From Pieris napi (lineage: Eukaryota; Arthropoda; Insecta; Lepidoptera; Pieridae), in contig NC_062239.1 in assembly GCF_905475465.1 (NCBI RefSeq), positions 6,262,001 through 6,326,000 on the forward strand: a DNA stretch of 64,000 bases, read 5' to 3'. Every line of letters begins with the position of its first letter. The first letter of the stretch is position 1. The position numbers were made by a program, and so were the translations under genes. The notes beneath the pieces are model-generated. The model was not told the DNA's origin. It searched no databases and saw nothing but the letters and a program-made list of their open reading frames with translations. Shown here piece by piece: positions 11,419 through 21,189 of this stretch.

Positions 11419-11892
11419 ACATTTTCAGCAGAGTCGTTTTAGAAAACTTACTGTGTTAATTATTTGATTTTATTATATGCTTTATTCCTAGATAATTATG
11501 TATGTACAGTGTATATTCGCGGATGCTTGGTGGACCTATGCGACTTCTTCAATACAAATGAGGAGTGTCCACGCAAAAGGTTATATCTACAAAAATAGAA
11601 ATATGTTTTTTTTTTCTTGATTCTGGGTCAGTACATTAAAAATTACAATCCCGACTAAATAAAATTATCTAAAACGCTTTCTTTTTTATATAAAATGTGA
11701 CTTAAAGACAGCATGACTGACCAAAACGCTGTAACTTTTTAACTTTTTTGCAAAAGATTTAAATTTTGACCAAAAAGCTTTTAATTTACATACAAATTCA
11801 TAAACTCGCAAATAAAACCGTACAAAAGGTTACATTTGTCTTAAAAAAACGTATTGCTAAAACACATTCAAACAATATTTATATAACGGTTC

Positions 11893-12675
11893 TTGGTCGT
11901 TTTTTTGAGTTTTTTGTACTCATTTCTGATTGAGCTAGACATACCTGACCATGTAAGAACACTCAGATTATTTTGTGATGGCTGTGGGGGCCAGAACAAA
12001 AATAGTCATTTAATTCATCTTTTAATGTACTGGCTCATGAATAGTAATAACAACATAAAGGATATTGTCATTGTTTTTCCAGTTAGGGGATACAGTTTTC
12101 TTCCAGCTTATAGGGTCTTTGGAAGATTAGAAAAAGAAATTAGAGAAATACCCATCATCATAAACAAAGAAGAATACTATAAAATATTTGCAAAACATGG
12201 AAAGCACGTGATCTTGGGAGAAAACTGGTTCCTCTATGATGTCAAAGGTTTAGAGAGTTATTATAAAAAAACTAACTTGTATACAGTCTCTTAAACGCAT
12301 ACAATTAAAAAAAATTAAGAGATCCCAGGGTAGAACTCTTGATTGTATAATAAAACCTTATGAACACTATAGGTTTGAGAGTAATGAAAACTTTTTGTCA
12401 TTGTGTAAGAAAGCTAAAAGACATTCTACCGCACTAGAAAAACTAAATGTCGGTGATTCTATACTTAATTCTAATAAAAAAAAGATGTCTATAATATTTT
12501 AACTAAACAGTTTGGTGATGATTGGATGACTGTACCAGAATTAGAATGGTATAATCGTTTAATCAATGATAGTAGAAGCAATGTCAGAGAAGGTAATGAA
12601 AATAGTGAACATAGGGATGACGATAATGAATCTTGTCAGTGTTTGGAACAAGATATAGGTCAATTGAGGGTGTAG
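11893..12675 (+). pseudogene. Broken transposon gene with CDGCGGQNKN motif
   Basis: The first frame (11893-12294, 133 codons) has CDGCGGQNKN at residues 28-37, HLLMYWLM, VFPVRGYSFLPAYRVFG at 61-77 and a lysine/tyrosine-rich end. Coding-like sequence continues after a frameshift near 12290 and another in an A run near 12480, with KPYEHYRFESNE, FGDDWMTVPELEWYN and an acidic tail to TAG at 12673. I recall this family from insects and cnidarians as DUF7869-type proteins with a D.C.GQNKN motif and a later GH(S/T)...D..FG motif. Here Tyr67 and Tyr73 stand where I expect His and Asp, so key residues are lost. It lies wholly inside the inverted repeats above, so a transposase role is plausible. The N-terminal half is absent. 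Confidence 0.7.
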
Positions 12676-12864
12676 ATTTAAGTATGCTGCCTGCACAGAT
12701 TCGCTTTTTTTTTCATTTGTAGAAGAATACATTGTACCTATTCAAATAATTTAGAAGGCTTTATTAAGTAACCAACTTAGTAGTAATTAGGCTTAGTTTA
12801 TAATATGTTTAAGTAAATTTCGTTTGATAAGAGAAATAAATACTTATTAAGCTTAAATTAAGCT

Positions 12865-12930
12865 ATATTTACAAATGAGTCCAATCATAAGGTTATATTT
12901 ACCATTGAGTCCAACCATAAGGTTATATTT
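12865..12930 (+). repeat. 29-bp direct repeat, two units
   Basis: Two near-identical units containing TGAGTCCAAYCATAAGGTT follow each other near the right end of the transposon. They share AAGGTTATAT with the terminal repeat. Confidence 0.75.
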
Positions 12931-13289
12931 TATTAGGTGTCTGACCAAAAGACAATAAATACAAGATACTTTTTTTTTTATCTCTTAAAATTCTGTGTGT
13001 AGAGGGTAAAAAATTGTACTACGGGTAATTTAGTTCCCTCCTTCAAACATAGAGAAAAAAAAACGATTACATTTATAGCTTGGTTCTTTATTTCACTATT
13101 TTATTGTTTCCTGAAATTTTACTTAACATGTAGATATAACCTTTTGGGTAGACACTCCTCAAATAGTCCCCGCAAGTTGTGTCGTTGCTGGCTACTCGAT
13201 TGTGAGGAAATTGCATGCTGCTCAAGTGCTTATTTCATTTTCATACATGTATATCCTTCTATAACATACTTTAATAAGTATGTGATAGT

Positions 13290-13510
13290 CTAAGAGGTGG
13301 TAGGTTCGATCCCCGGCTGTACATCAACAGACTTTCTTTGTACGCATTTAACATTCGCTCGAACGGTTAAGTTTTCCGGAGAAAACCGGCTTGCCTTAGA
13401 CCCAAAAAGTCAACGGCGGTGTCAGGGACAGAAGGCTGATCACCTACTTGCCTATTAGATTAACAAATGATCTTGAAACAGATACAAAAATTTGATTGAT
13501 ATCTGATAGT
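13290..13510 (+). repeat. SINE A, nearly full length
   Basis: Shows the B box GGTTCGATCCCCGG, ACATTCGCTCGAACGG, CGGCTTGCCTTAGACCC and GGCTGATCACCTACTTGCC in order. The first tRNA-like bases, including the A box, are degraded. Confidence 0.8.
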
Positions 13511-14267
13511 CCTGCTTCTGTGATGTTTGAGAGAAAAATAAAAATAAATTCTTAACATGCCTTGAGCTGCTACTTGTTCTGAATATCGTGGCAACGATCT
13601 GTAACACGACATCGGTGATATGTCTTCAATATATCGATATAGTCCACGTCATATTATGAAAAATAAAGTAAATATGTTTTTGAGTGCTTTATCCTAGTAT
13701 AAAATGTAATGTAATAACATTCAAGTCAAGATTTTTTACTAAGCCTATTTTTTCCGGAATGAAAACCTATGTACCTACTAAATAAAACTAAAATTTTCAA
13801 TTATATTTAAACTATAAAAGCTTTCCTTAGAGTTCAAGGAATAAAAAACTACTCGAATTGGTCCAGCCGTCTTCGAGTCTGCGCTTCATCAACAAATTTT
13901 GCGATTCATTTATATATATATAGTTATGTGGCCATAAATGTCTCATTAAAAGAAGGCATTGAACTTGAAATTGTTTTACTATTATATATAATTTAAATCG
14001 TGTCCATACAGCGGTTAAGGTCTTTAGCCTTGCGGATTGAAAACCCAGCTTACAATCCAAATTAACCGTTTCAGACGACGGACGCCGATGTCAAGTGTCA
14101 ACGCGTCAATGTCACGCTAAAAGCATGCTTTCGCTCGGTGTTCGGTGACCGGATATATTTATTTTTTATCTTAAAATGAAAAAATACAGAGTTCGAAAAA
14201 TTCCTAATAAGGAATTTTAAATAATTCATTTATCTATCCGTTGTTTGATGTATTCGACATTTTTTTT
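13511..14267. other. No recognised feature
   Basis: Unique AT-rich DNA. A 77-codon minus-strand frame ending at 13827 resembles nothing I know. Confidence 0.5.
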
Positions 14268-14405
14268 TAAATTGATTTGATTTTGGTCCTTCAAGAAAAG
14301 AGCGAATCATTTCCTTAAAGGTCGGCAACGCACTTGCGAGCCTCCTGGCAATGTGAGAGTCCATGGGCGGCGGTATCATTTAACATCATGTAAGCACCAC
14401 AAAAA
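14268..14405 (-). repeat. Dispersed repeat B, minus strand
   Basis: On the minus strand: ATGATGTTAAATGATACCGC, CCATGGACTCTCA, CATTGCCAGGAGGCTCGC, GTGCGTTGCCGACC and TTGAAGGACC. Nearly complete. Confidence 0.75.
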
Positions 14406-15171
14406 AAACACCATCATTTATAATTCATTTTCTAAAGTATATGAAAAGTACAAAAATATGGCGCTGATGGTACGGGTGCCTATGAGAAAATGCTGTGGCT
14501 AAGTACCATCAATACCTATATCTACAATCACGGCTTGAGTTTTTAATATTAATGAACTTAAATAAAAAAATAAAAAAATGAACCTAATAATCACAACAAA
14601 AGCAGACTGACTGATAAAACTATATCTTCACCTTAATTGTCATAGAAGAATTTACAAGCTACTAAACGTGATTTATGTAATAGACACAGAAGTCTGCCCT
14701 GTAATTAGACTAGGATACTTTAAACATTACAAGGTTCACACCAAAGTTTTATAAACAAATTAAGAACTGTAACCTCCTTTAATCCATCTGGCCTTAGACA
14801 TAGACAAAAAAGAATTAAATTAAAGAATAAAAGACACAAAGCTGCGCCGGCGCCCGCGTCCCGCTGAACTCTATAAATGCCCTCCCCTGCTGATACGAGA
14901 ATGGACAACCGTATATAGGATGTTCACTTATACCATTCTTCTGGAAATATTCTTAACTTTGTGTGAATTTTTGTACCTACTGTAATGACCATGGCGGTAT
15001 TGGAAATTTTTGAAATTTATACTTTTTTTTGTATCATGAAAAGTAATTTTCATCTTTTGTGCCGTATCGAAGCATATTCCAGGTCTAATAGGGAAAACTC
15101 GTTACGCTAATAAGATATATTAATTATTATTATTTATTATATTTCTGTATCTGATTCTTGATATAAAAAAA
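14406..15171. other. No recognised feature
   Basis: Unique sequence. The GC-richer stretch at 14838-14890 is part of a 62-codon minus-strand frame without recognisable motifs. Confidence 0.5.
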
Positions 15172-15300
15172 ATGGTGATTAGACTTCTGTGCCTGACACT
15201 TGTCAATCGTCAGACATGTCAGTTCACCGTAAAAGCCTGTGGTAAATGCGCACAAAATTCAGCCGTGATTCGAATATGACTTTAGGGTTGAGATTCGTGA
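15172..15300 (-). repeat. SINE A, degraded
   Basis: Reversed family landmarks are still visible in order: TTCTGTGCCTGACAC, TTCACCGT, AATGCGCAC, GATTCGAA and GAGATTCG. Old copy. Confidence 0.5.
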
Positions 15301-15329
15301 GAACAACACTTGTTTTTCTATTAATCTTA

Positions 15330-15690
15330 TCTTAATATATATAAATTACGTGTCACGATGTTTGTCCGCTATGGACTCCTAAACTACCGAACCGATATCA
15401 ATCAAATTTGCAAACCGTGTGTAGTTTGATCCAACTTAAAAGATAGGATTGCTTACATCTCAATTTATACCCGCAATATTATTTTATTGCAAAATATTTG
15501 TTTATTATTTAATAGTCACAATTCTAACAGATGGCGCTGTGTTGAAAGTTCCAACGTTTCACTTAAGCTACAATTTAATGGCATAACCACCAAAAAAGCA
15601 TGGTGGTCCCCATGATTGGTGTTCTCCTACCGTTTCCTTTGAATAGTTTGCTACAAGCTTAGCCACAGCAACGCTTGGCCGGTCTGTTAG
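15330..15690 (+). mobile_element. Helitron, probable short copy
   Basis: Begins TCTTAATATATATAAATTA after an A and continues with GTGTCACGATGTTTGTCCGC and CTCCTAAACTACCGAACCG, a familiar lepidopteran Helitron 5' region. The 3' region has CAGCAACGCTTGGCCGG. The end is either TTAG|T at 15690 (degenerate CTRR) or CTAG|T at 15700. Confidence 0.6.
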
Positions 15691-15700
15691 TACCTACTAG

Positions 15701-16889
15701 TATAAATTCCAAAAATTTAAATGACCGTAACATCGTAGTAACACCCTGTATATAACATAGGTGATGAATAGCCTCATAATCTATAATCTCATATTTTGCC
15801 GGCACATTGACCGTTTTTGTCGTCGTCGAACCATTGTTAACGATTAGTCGCGGGTGACAGCTATTCGAATAATCGACTCGTGTTATAATCGAGTTTTTAA
15901 TCGATACACTTAATCGATTTGCCCTTTTGTGTCGGCGCCTTTGTAGTCGACAGGTGGAATTGCGAGTGATTTTTTTAAATGTCAATGTGACATTTGACAT
16001 TTTGGCATGGAGTTTCGTGTCTAATAATCTACTTAACCCACCACAGAGTACTGTTAAATATATATAACCTTTATCCTGAACCAGTTAGTTTTTCAACAGA
16101 TGCTTTATGTGTACGCAAGTCCTGGGTTCGATGACAGAACGAACACTATTAAAGCTGATTTATAAGTGAAAATGAAATATTGTCTACCATCACTACTATA
16201 TTGTTAGTTAAATATAAATCACAGTTTTAAAAGAAAACACTAATTTCTTCGTCCGGAAATGGCCTGTAAAGCGTTGTGTTCGCTCCGCCTCTAGCAATTT
16301 GGCTGCGTACGCGCATACGGTTCCCACGTTTAAGTAGTGTGACCAATTTGTCAAATCTTCTGGGATTTATATACAATTCTCAGTAAGCTATATGTGGTAT
16401 TAATAATTACAATATTTATTGACATATGAATTATAATAATACTAATAATAGTAACATATATAAATTGTACAATAATATTGATTTGAAATCGTTACGAAAT
16501 TAAGTTAATTGCTTATACATGATATATATAGAACATAGTTCTTTATACTTAATGGATAGTTAGAAGATTTTCCAAAATTTCATTTAAGTAGAAAATAAAA
16601 AGGAAATTCAGATAAGTAGGTACTAAATTACGTCACTACTATTTTATTTATTTTATCCCATAGAAGTAAAAATCATGGTAACACAACAAAGGAGCCGGTA
16701 TAAGACTGGGCGTCACCAACAGCGCATTCGATTACTGAGTCCCGAAGATATTTTAACTGCCTGATCCGAGTTTGGGGGACTGTCCGCAATTTAACGTAAA
16801 ATGAGACACCCTAATGATAATGAACTTGTAATGAGATTCCTAAAGCTAAAAATAATCGCGTTCGATTTTTGAATATTGAAATTTACATC
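15701..16889. other. No recognised gene
   Basis: A 113-codon minus-strand frame (16000-15659) is the longest here, but its C-terminus lies inside the Helitron and I recognise no domain. ATCGA-type words cluster at 15838-15920. Confidence 0.4.
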
Positions 16890-16965
16890 GAGCTTTTGGT
16901 CTAGTGGATTGGGCATTCGACTGGTGTAACTTCTGCGGCAGTCCTGCGTTCAAATCCCGGCACCA
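16890..16965 (+). repeat. tRNA-like SINE head, separate family
   Basis: TGGTCTAGTGGATTGGGCA (A box) and GCGTTCAAATCCCGGCACC (B box and acceptor-like end) are spaced as in a tRNA, but the 5' strand has no matching acceptor stem. This is a SINE head and not a tRNA gene. Confidence 0.55.
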
Positions 16966-17650
16966 ATGGGTTTTTAATTCTCATTGTTTTCCTTATTATA
17001 TATTATTTATTTATTTTTCATTTGTTTTGCTCACCTTCCGGAGTTGATAAAGAGTTGGGAAGTTGGCAGAGTTTTTATCGCATGATTCTCCAGTATGGAC
17101 ATCCATCCAATGTCAGTAAGAGAGTGATGGACACTATACACTTCTTTGCACTTAAGATATAGTGTTTGGCGATCTCTTCCAGGCAATTTTAGATGAGTAA
17201 AGAGTAACAAAAACAAAGTAGTAGTTTAGCTGCTCTGGCTGAATGGATTTTTTTTATTACAGTACAGTATTTATATCTAACCATTCGTAACTTTTACGAG
17301 TCGTATAGTGATACCACGTAATTCGGACATGCAAATGTAGAAATATTTATAGTCAATTAAATAAATGCAATTAAAGATTGCGATTGTCTTTTGTCATCGC
17401 ATAATTGCTGTTAATTTAACACGACAATATTAACCATTGTTTTAGCTCATTTGCATGCCAACATGGACCTTGGATTTAAATTATTTTATTAGTATGCTAA
17501 TTTCAGAGTTCCGTATATAGTTGGGAAATTTAACTAAAGGATAACTTAAGTATTAATTATAAACATTATTTTCCCCGTCTCAACCCCGTCGGAAAAGCAA
17601 AATAGGAAAATAAAAACGGGTCATATAAGCTTTCCTACAACTTCGATTTT
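16966..17650. other. No recognised feature
   Basis: Unique AT-rich sequence; nothing recognised apart from short frames. Confidence 0.5.
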
Positions 17651-17875
17651 GTTCCTTTTGGAGTAGAGACTCTTAGGCCGTGGGGTTCAAGTGCACAGGC
17701 GCTAATTAAAGATTTAAGTTGGCGCCTGGTAGATAGTACCGGTGACCCCAGAGCTGATGCTTTCCTCGCTCAACGAATAAGTATCGCAATACAGCGAGGA
17801 AATGCTGCCAGCGTTAAGGGTACACTGCCACAGGGACCAAACCTTTTTAATTTGTTTTCATTTTCTTTTCAATAA
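17651..17875 (+). pseudogene. Non-LTR retrotransposon C-terminus
   Basis: One open frame of 74 codons plus stop reads VPFGVETLRPWGSS, WRLVDSTGDPRA, FLAQRISIAIQRGNAASV and TLPQGPN. I recognise this as the C-terminal end of ORF2 in a LINE type that abounds in Lepidoptera and other invertebrates; the IQRGNAAS motif is diagnostic. 5'-truncated, with related copies at 40025-40240, 41910-42095 and 51870-52350. Only the terminus remains. Confidence 0.8.
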
Positions 17876-18689
17876 TTTTTATTATTACTATGTACATAAC
17901 ATGTTTATTTTCACTTGTAACATTTCGTTAGTTTATTTATAACAAGTGGTTAGCAGATTACTGAACCAAGACGAACATTCATCAAACCGAAAATTCTATG
18001 AGGTCTTAGATTCTGAGGGTCTTAGGCGCGTTCCTAAATAAGGAGAATATAACTAAGAACAAAGATAAATTATGTTTGGTGATATTAAGATATTTATTTT
18101 TAAATGAACGAATTTAATAGTTAAGTGACACTTAATTAAATCTGTAATAAAACTAGCAACACGAAGTAAATTTTTCCCGCCATCAAATTTGGGCGCCATT
18201 GCCAGACGTAAAAAATACAAAAAGCAGTGTCCCCGCCTTTGGGTCCAGACTTCAGGGAATCTATTCTGTTCCTTTTTCAAGTTATTAACTTTTTAATAAC
18301 GGCCTGTATTTTAATGTTTCAACTTTGAGACATTTCATTATCTGTGGAGGAACGCCCAAGAATTATAATAGTCGCCTCTATTTTGAAATTCGAATTAGAA
18401 ATACAAATACGTTTTTTAAATTGGTATTGTTTTTTCTAAGTCTACAACTTTATGGTTCTTATAGCATAGTCATTTTTAATCATATTAAATCTGTACCACT
18501 TAAATAGAGGTTTTCCGATGGAGCAAGAGGAAGACTAATATTAGAGGGAATACTACCCACGACCAATTAATCACAGTTATGTCAAGATAATTAAATGTTA
18601 ATTAAAAATGTTAACCTTCTACATTACAAATTAACGGACGTTGCAATGAAAAGCGGCATTTCTCAAGTCTAAATTGTAGCACAGGAAAC
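17876..18689. other. No recognised feature
   Basis: AT-rich LINE 3' sequence grading into unique DNA. A 75-codon minus-strand frame (18280-18053) is not recognised. Confidence 0.5.
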
Positions 18690-18790
18690 TGCGTCACGTC
18701 GGCGCGATTGTTTTTGAAATTCGAACGTCCCGTGATTGGTGTTTACATCTGTGGCACGCGCGTTGGCGCCAAAACCCTGTCGCCGCGAGC
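18690..18790. promoter_or_regulatory. GC/CCAAT patch, possible promoter
   Basis: A 100-base CpG-rich block with GTCACGTCGGCGCG, GTGATTGG (reverse CCAAT), GGCACGCGCGTTGGCGCC and GTCGCCGCGAGC. It contrasts with the AT-rich flanks. No first exon is recognisable, so the role is inference. Confidence 0.25.
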
Positions 18791-19034
18791 TGTGACAATG
18801 TTGCCGCACTTAAAATAGATATTACTGTTTGTATTACATTTCCTTTCAAGATTTTTCAAGGCTCAATGTGTTTGAAGAATAATGGTTAACCATTTTGTTG
18901 TAAAATGTTTCGTTAAATCAAATTTGCAAAGTTAAGAAATTACAAATCTAATGGATGTTAGTTTTGTTATGATACTCTTAGTCTACGTTAGTTATTGTTA
19001 TTTGTTTCTTTATGTTCTGCAGTATGGACTCCTG
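18791..19034. other. No recognised feature
   Basis: Unique AT-rich sequence between the GC-rich block and a possible LINE tail. Confidence 0.5.
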
Positions 19035-19135
19035 CATATCCTCCTTTAACCTTTTGGATAAAGGCCTCCTCACGAACTTTCCTTTTGGAAGCTCCTAGCT
19101 TCCTCCATCCATTTCTCCTCCAGCATCAGCAAATT
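19035..19135 (-). pseudogene. Possible LINE ORF2 tail
   Basis: On the minus strand the frame reads NGWRKLGASKRKVREEAF and QKVKGGYAG, resembling the last residues of some RTE-like ORF2 proteins (DR..WR.L...AF). Short, with no other domain. Confidence 0.35.
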
Positions 19136-19384
19136 TTACTGTCATGTAATATAAAAGTATTAAACGTGGTCATTTAATATACATTTTTTATTGTGTTAAT
19201 TACAGAAGAAGGTTTGTATAAGATTTTCTATAAACATCTATAAACATCAATATATTAATCATATATATATTCAGCGATGTATTTCTCTCATAATGGTTAT
19301 TGAGGTTTCGACGGACCAAAGCTGTTTATTGGCATAATTGGGTTAGATTATAATAGACCAGTGGCATTCCTCCTAGGTTGGAAC

Positions 19385-19440
19385 TGGGACTCAGATTTCT
19401 GTTTCTGATTTTTAATCATTTATTTTTCAGCCTTCTGTGA
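19385..19440 (-). repeat. SINE A tail remnant
   Basis: GGGACTCAGATTTCTG, AATCATTT and CAGCCTTCTGTG match the reversed 3' tail of SINE A. The T-run followed by CAG also makes a good splice-acceptor-like string at 19421-19430. Confidence 0.55.
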
Positions 19441-19590
19441 TATACGCACTTGGAGAAACTGATGACACAGAAAGCAAAAGATCACGTCACCAACCAGATG
19501 GACCGATCAATTGACAGGCTCATCGTATTCCTGTACACTGTAATAAGAACAGGACAGAAACTAGTGATAAAGAATCTAGATTGTAATAAT
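19431..19590 (+). other. Candidate exon with acceptor and donor
   Basis: TTATTTTTCAG precedes this block and AAT|GTAAGC follows it at 19590-19591. One frame is open from the Met at 19450 and reads TQKAKDHVTNQMDRSIDRL and VFLYTVIRTGQKLV, with balanced codon use unlike neighbouring noise. I do not recognise the protein. It could be an exon of an unknown gene, a SINE-exonised segment or chance. Confidence 0.25.
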
Positions 19591-19605
19591 GTAAGCCCAA
19601 ATATA

Positions 19606-20920
19606 GGGGAAAAGCCGGATAGTTGCCCCACTTTTCGAAAAAGCTTTATATTTTTTAAATATGAACTTGCTGAAAATTATTTAGTATGTATCTCGCAACA
19701 TTGGTCTTTTATCTTCTATAAAAGCCTATTTTTGTATACATAATTAACAATGGTTTTGAATAAATACTGTTTTATTTCACCTCTCAGAAAAGGGATAGTT
19801 GCCTACTATGGCGGATAGTAGCCTAGCGTAGAAAATGCTTCGGGGGATACTTGCCTCGTGCGTTTTTATTTTGGATAGAAATAAATTTATAAAAATTAGA
19901 GTAATCTTTATTATTTATTTAACAGTCTTTATAATTTACTGAGATATTTTATTAAGTACATTTTGAAATATTAAGAAACAACAGTAATTTTTCTCCTTTT
20001 TCACCGGAAGTAACTGATTTAACTGCTTTAGCACCTTTCTTAGCTAATACTTTACCAATTTTATTATTGAGTTGGACTTTCATCCATGTTAAATATTTTA
20101 TCTGGCTTGTCCAGCAAATTATTCTCAGTTAAAATAGTTGTCAAGAGTTTGAAAAAAATTTGCAACTTCTGTTCTGTTGAGACCCTTCGCTCTTTCAATT
20201 GATAAACCCTCAGCTTGTCTCAAAGTTATATCAGGATTTTAGCCATCGAGGTCCAGCCATTTTACTCTCATTAATAAAGTTGTGCTTTAATCCCAACTTT
20301 GTCTCAATTTTTCGAATGTAAGTGTTAAGCTATTTTCTGTTGATGAGGCATTTTGCTTATCTATAATAAATAAATAAAACTGTGAAGTAGATATATATTT
20401 AATTTACAACAAGTTAGAGACAAAGTAAATTCGAATAAACACCAAAAAAACAGCAAAAAAATAAAATCCGTCTTTGCTTGTTAAGAAATGTTTAGTCACT
20501 CTAGGGGCAACTATCCGCGACAGTAAGCAGGGCGACTATCCTTTTTGATGCGGATACTTGCCCTTTTTATTTGCGAAATAAATAAAAAATATTTAGCAAT
20601 AAAACATGATAAACAGTGTAATTTAAACTCTAATGCATGCAAAGAAACAAAAAGTTGACTGAAACCACGATCAGTAATAAAAATATTCAATAGAAATAAC
20701 TTACCAATATAAATATAACGCCCGTCAAAGTTTCGGCGCGGAAGATTTTTGCTTACACGTACAAAACACTTGGGCCTATTCCCATGGCTTACGTGGCATT
20801 TAGGCCTGAAGGGCAGGCACTACTTATTGTAGTAAAGCGCCAATACAAATTATTATCTTAACATAGTTTTTTAAACACCGGGGCATGTATCCCACCGAGG
20901 CAACTATCCGGCTTTTACCC
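19606..20920 (-). mobile_element. Pogo/Tigger-like DNA transposon, second family
   Basis: Terminal repeats GGGGAAAAGCCGGATAGTTG(CC) at 19606-19627 and its inverse at 20899-20920 match at 21 of 22 positions and are flanked by TA on both sides (19604-19605, 20921-20922). GGATAGTTGCC-like words recur near each end (19793, 19815, 20510, 20530, 20560), probably transposase sites. The minus strand holds a decayed pogo-type transposase. 1,315 bases. Confidence 0.85.
19990..20310 (-). pseudogene. Pogo-type transposase fragment
   Basis: Minus-strand pieces in order: KMAGPRWLKS, NPDITLRQAEGLSIERAKGL with NRTEVANFFQTLDNYF, ENNLLDKPDKIFNMDESPTQ, and KIGKVLAKKGAKAVKSVTSG. These match the CENP-B-like DNA-binding end and the first catalytic block (N.DE) of Tigger transposases. 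At least two frameshifts and two stops separate them. The second and third catalytic regions are absent. Confidence 0.8.
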
Positions 20921-21189
20921 TACATTTTAAACCTAAAACTTTGTTCCACACTGACAATGAGATTAAAAATTATATAATGTTTCTCACAGACATGCCGTAA
21001 AAGATAATGAACTTGCAACTAATTTGCATATAATACCGACAGATGTCACTAGCCATAATTGCTTTTCGTGTAACAGTTTTTATTGCCGTGTATTTTGTTA
21101 TACAAATTGCAATGCCCCAGTTCTATGTGAAATTATTATGTAAAGTGTCAGTAAGAGATGCCGATTGTGATTTGTACTGGACTCTTTAA

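Larger units (their letters stand above)
11560..13160 (+). mobile_element. 1.6-kb DNA transposon with 31-bp TIRs and AAAT duplication
   Basis: The terminal inverted repeats at 11560-11590 and 13130-13160 begin GAGGAGTGTC and end CAAAAGGTTATATCTAC; they match at 29 of 31 positions. The flanks are AAAT on both sides (11556-11559, 13161-13164), a 4-bp target duplication. Motifs related to AAGGTTATAT recur inside near both ends (about 11826, 12889, 12919), suggesting subterminal transposase sites. It carries the broken gene listed next. A 4-bp duplication is characteristic of the Sola superfamily, and GAG-type termini would fit it as I remember it, but the assignment is inference. Confidence 0.8.

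Noticed and set aside
15659..16000. 113-codon protein-coding gene on the minus strand
   Set aside because: No recognised domain, and the C-terminus runs into a Helitron end; probably chance.
16890..16965. tRNA gene
   Set aside because: A and B boxes are present but the acceptor stem does not pair and the cloverleaf cannot be completed; it fits a SINE head.
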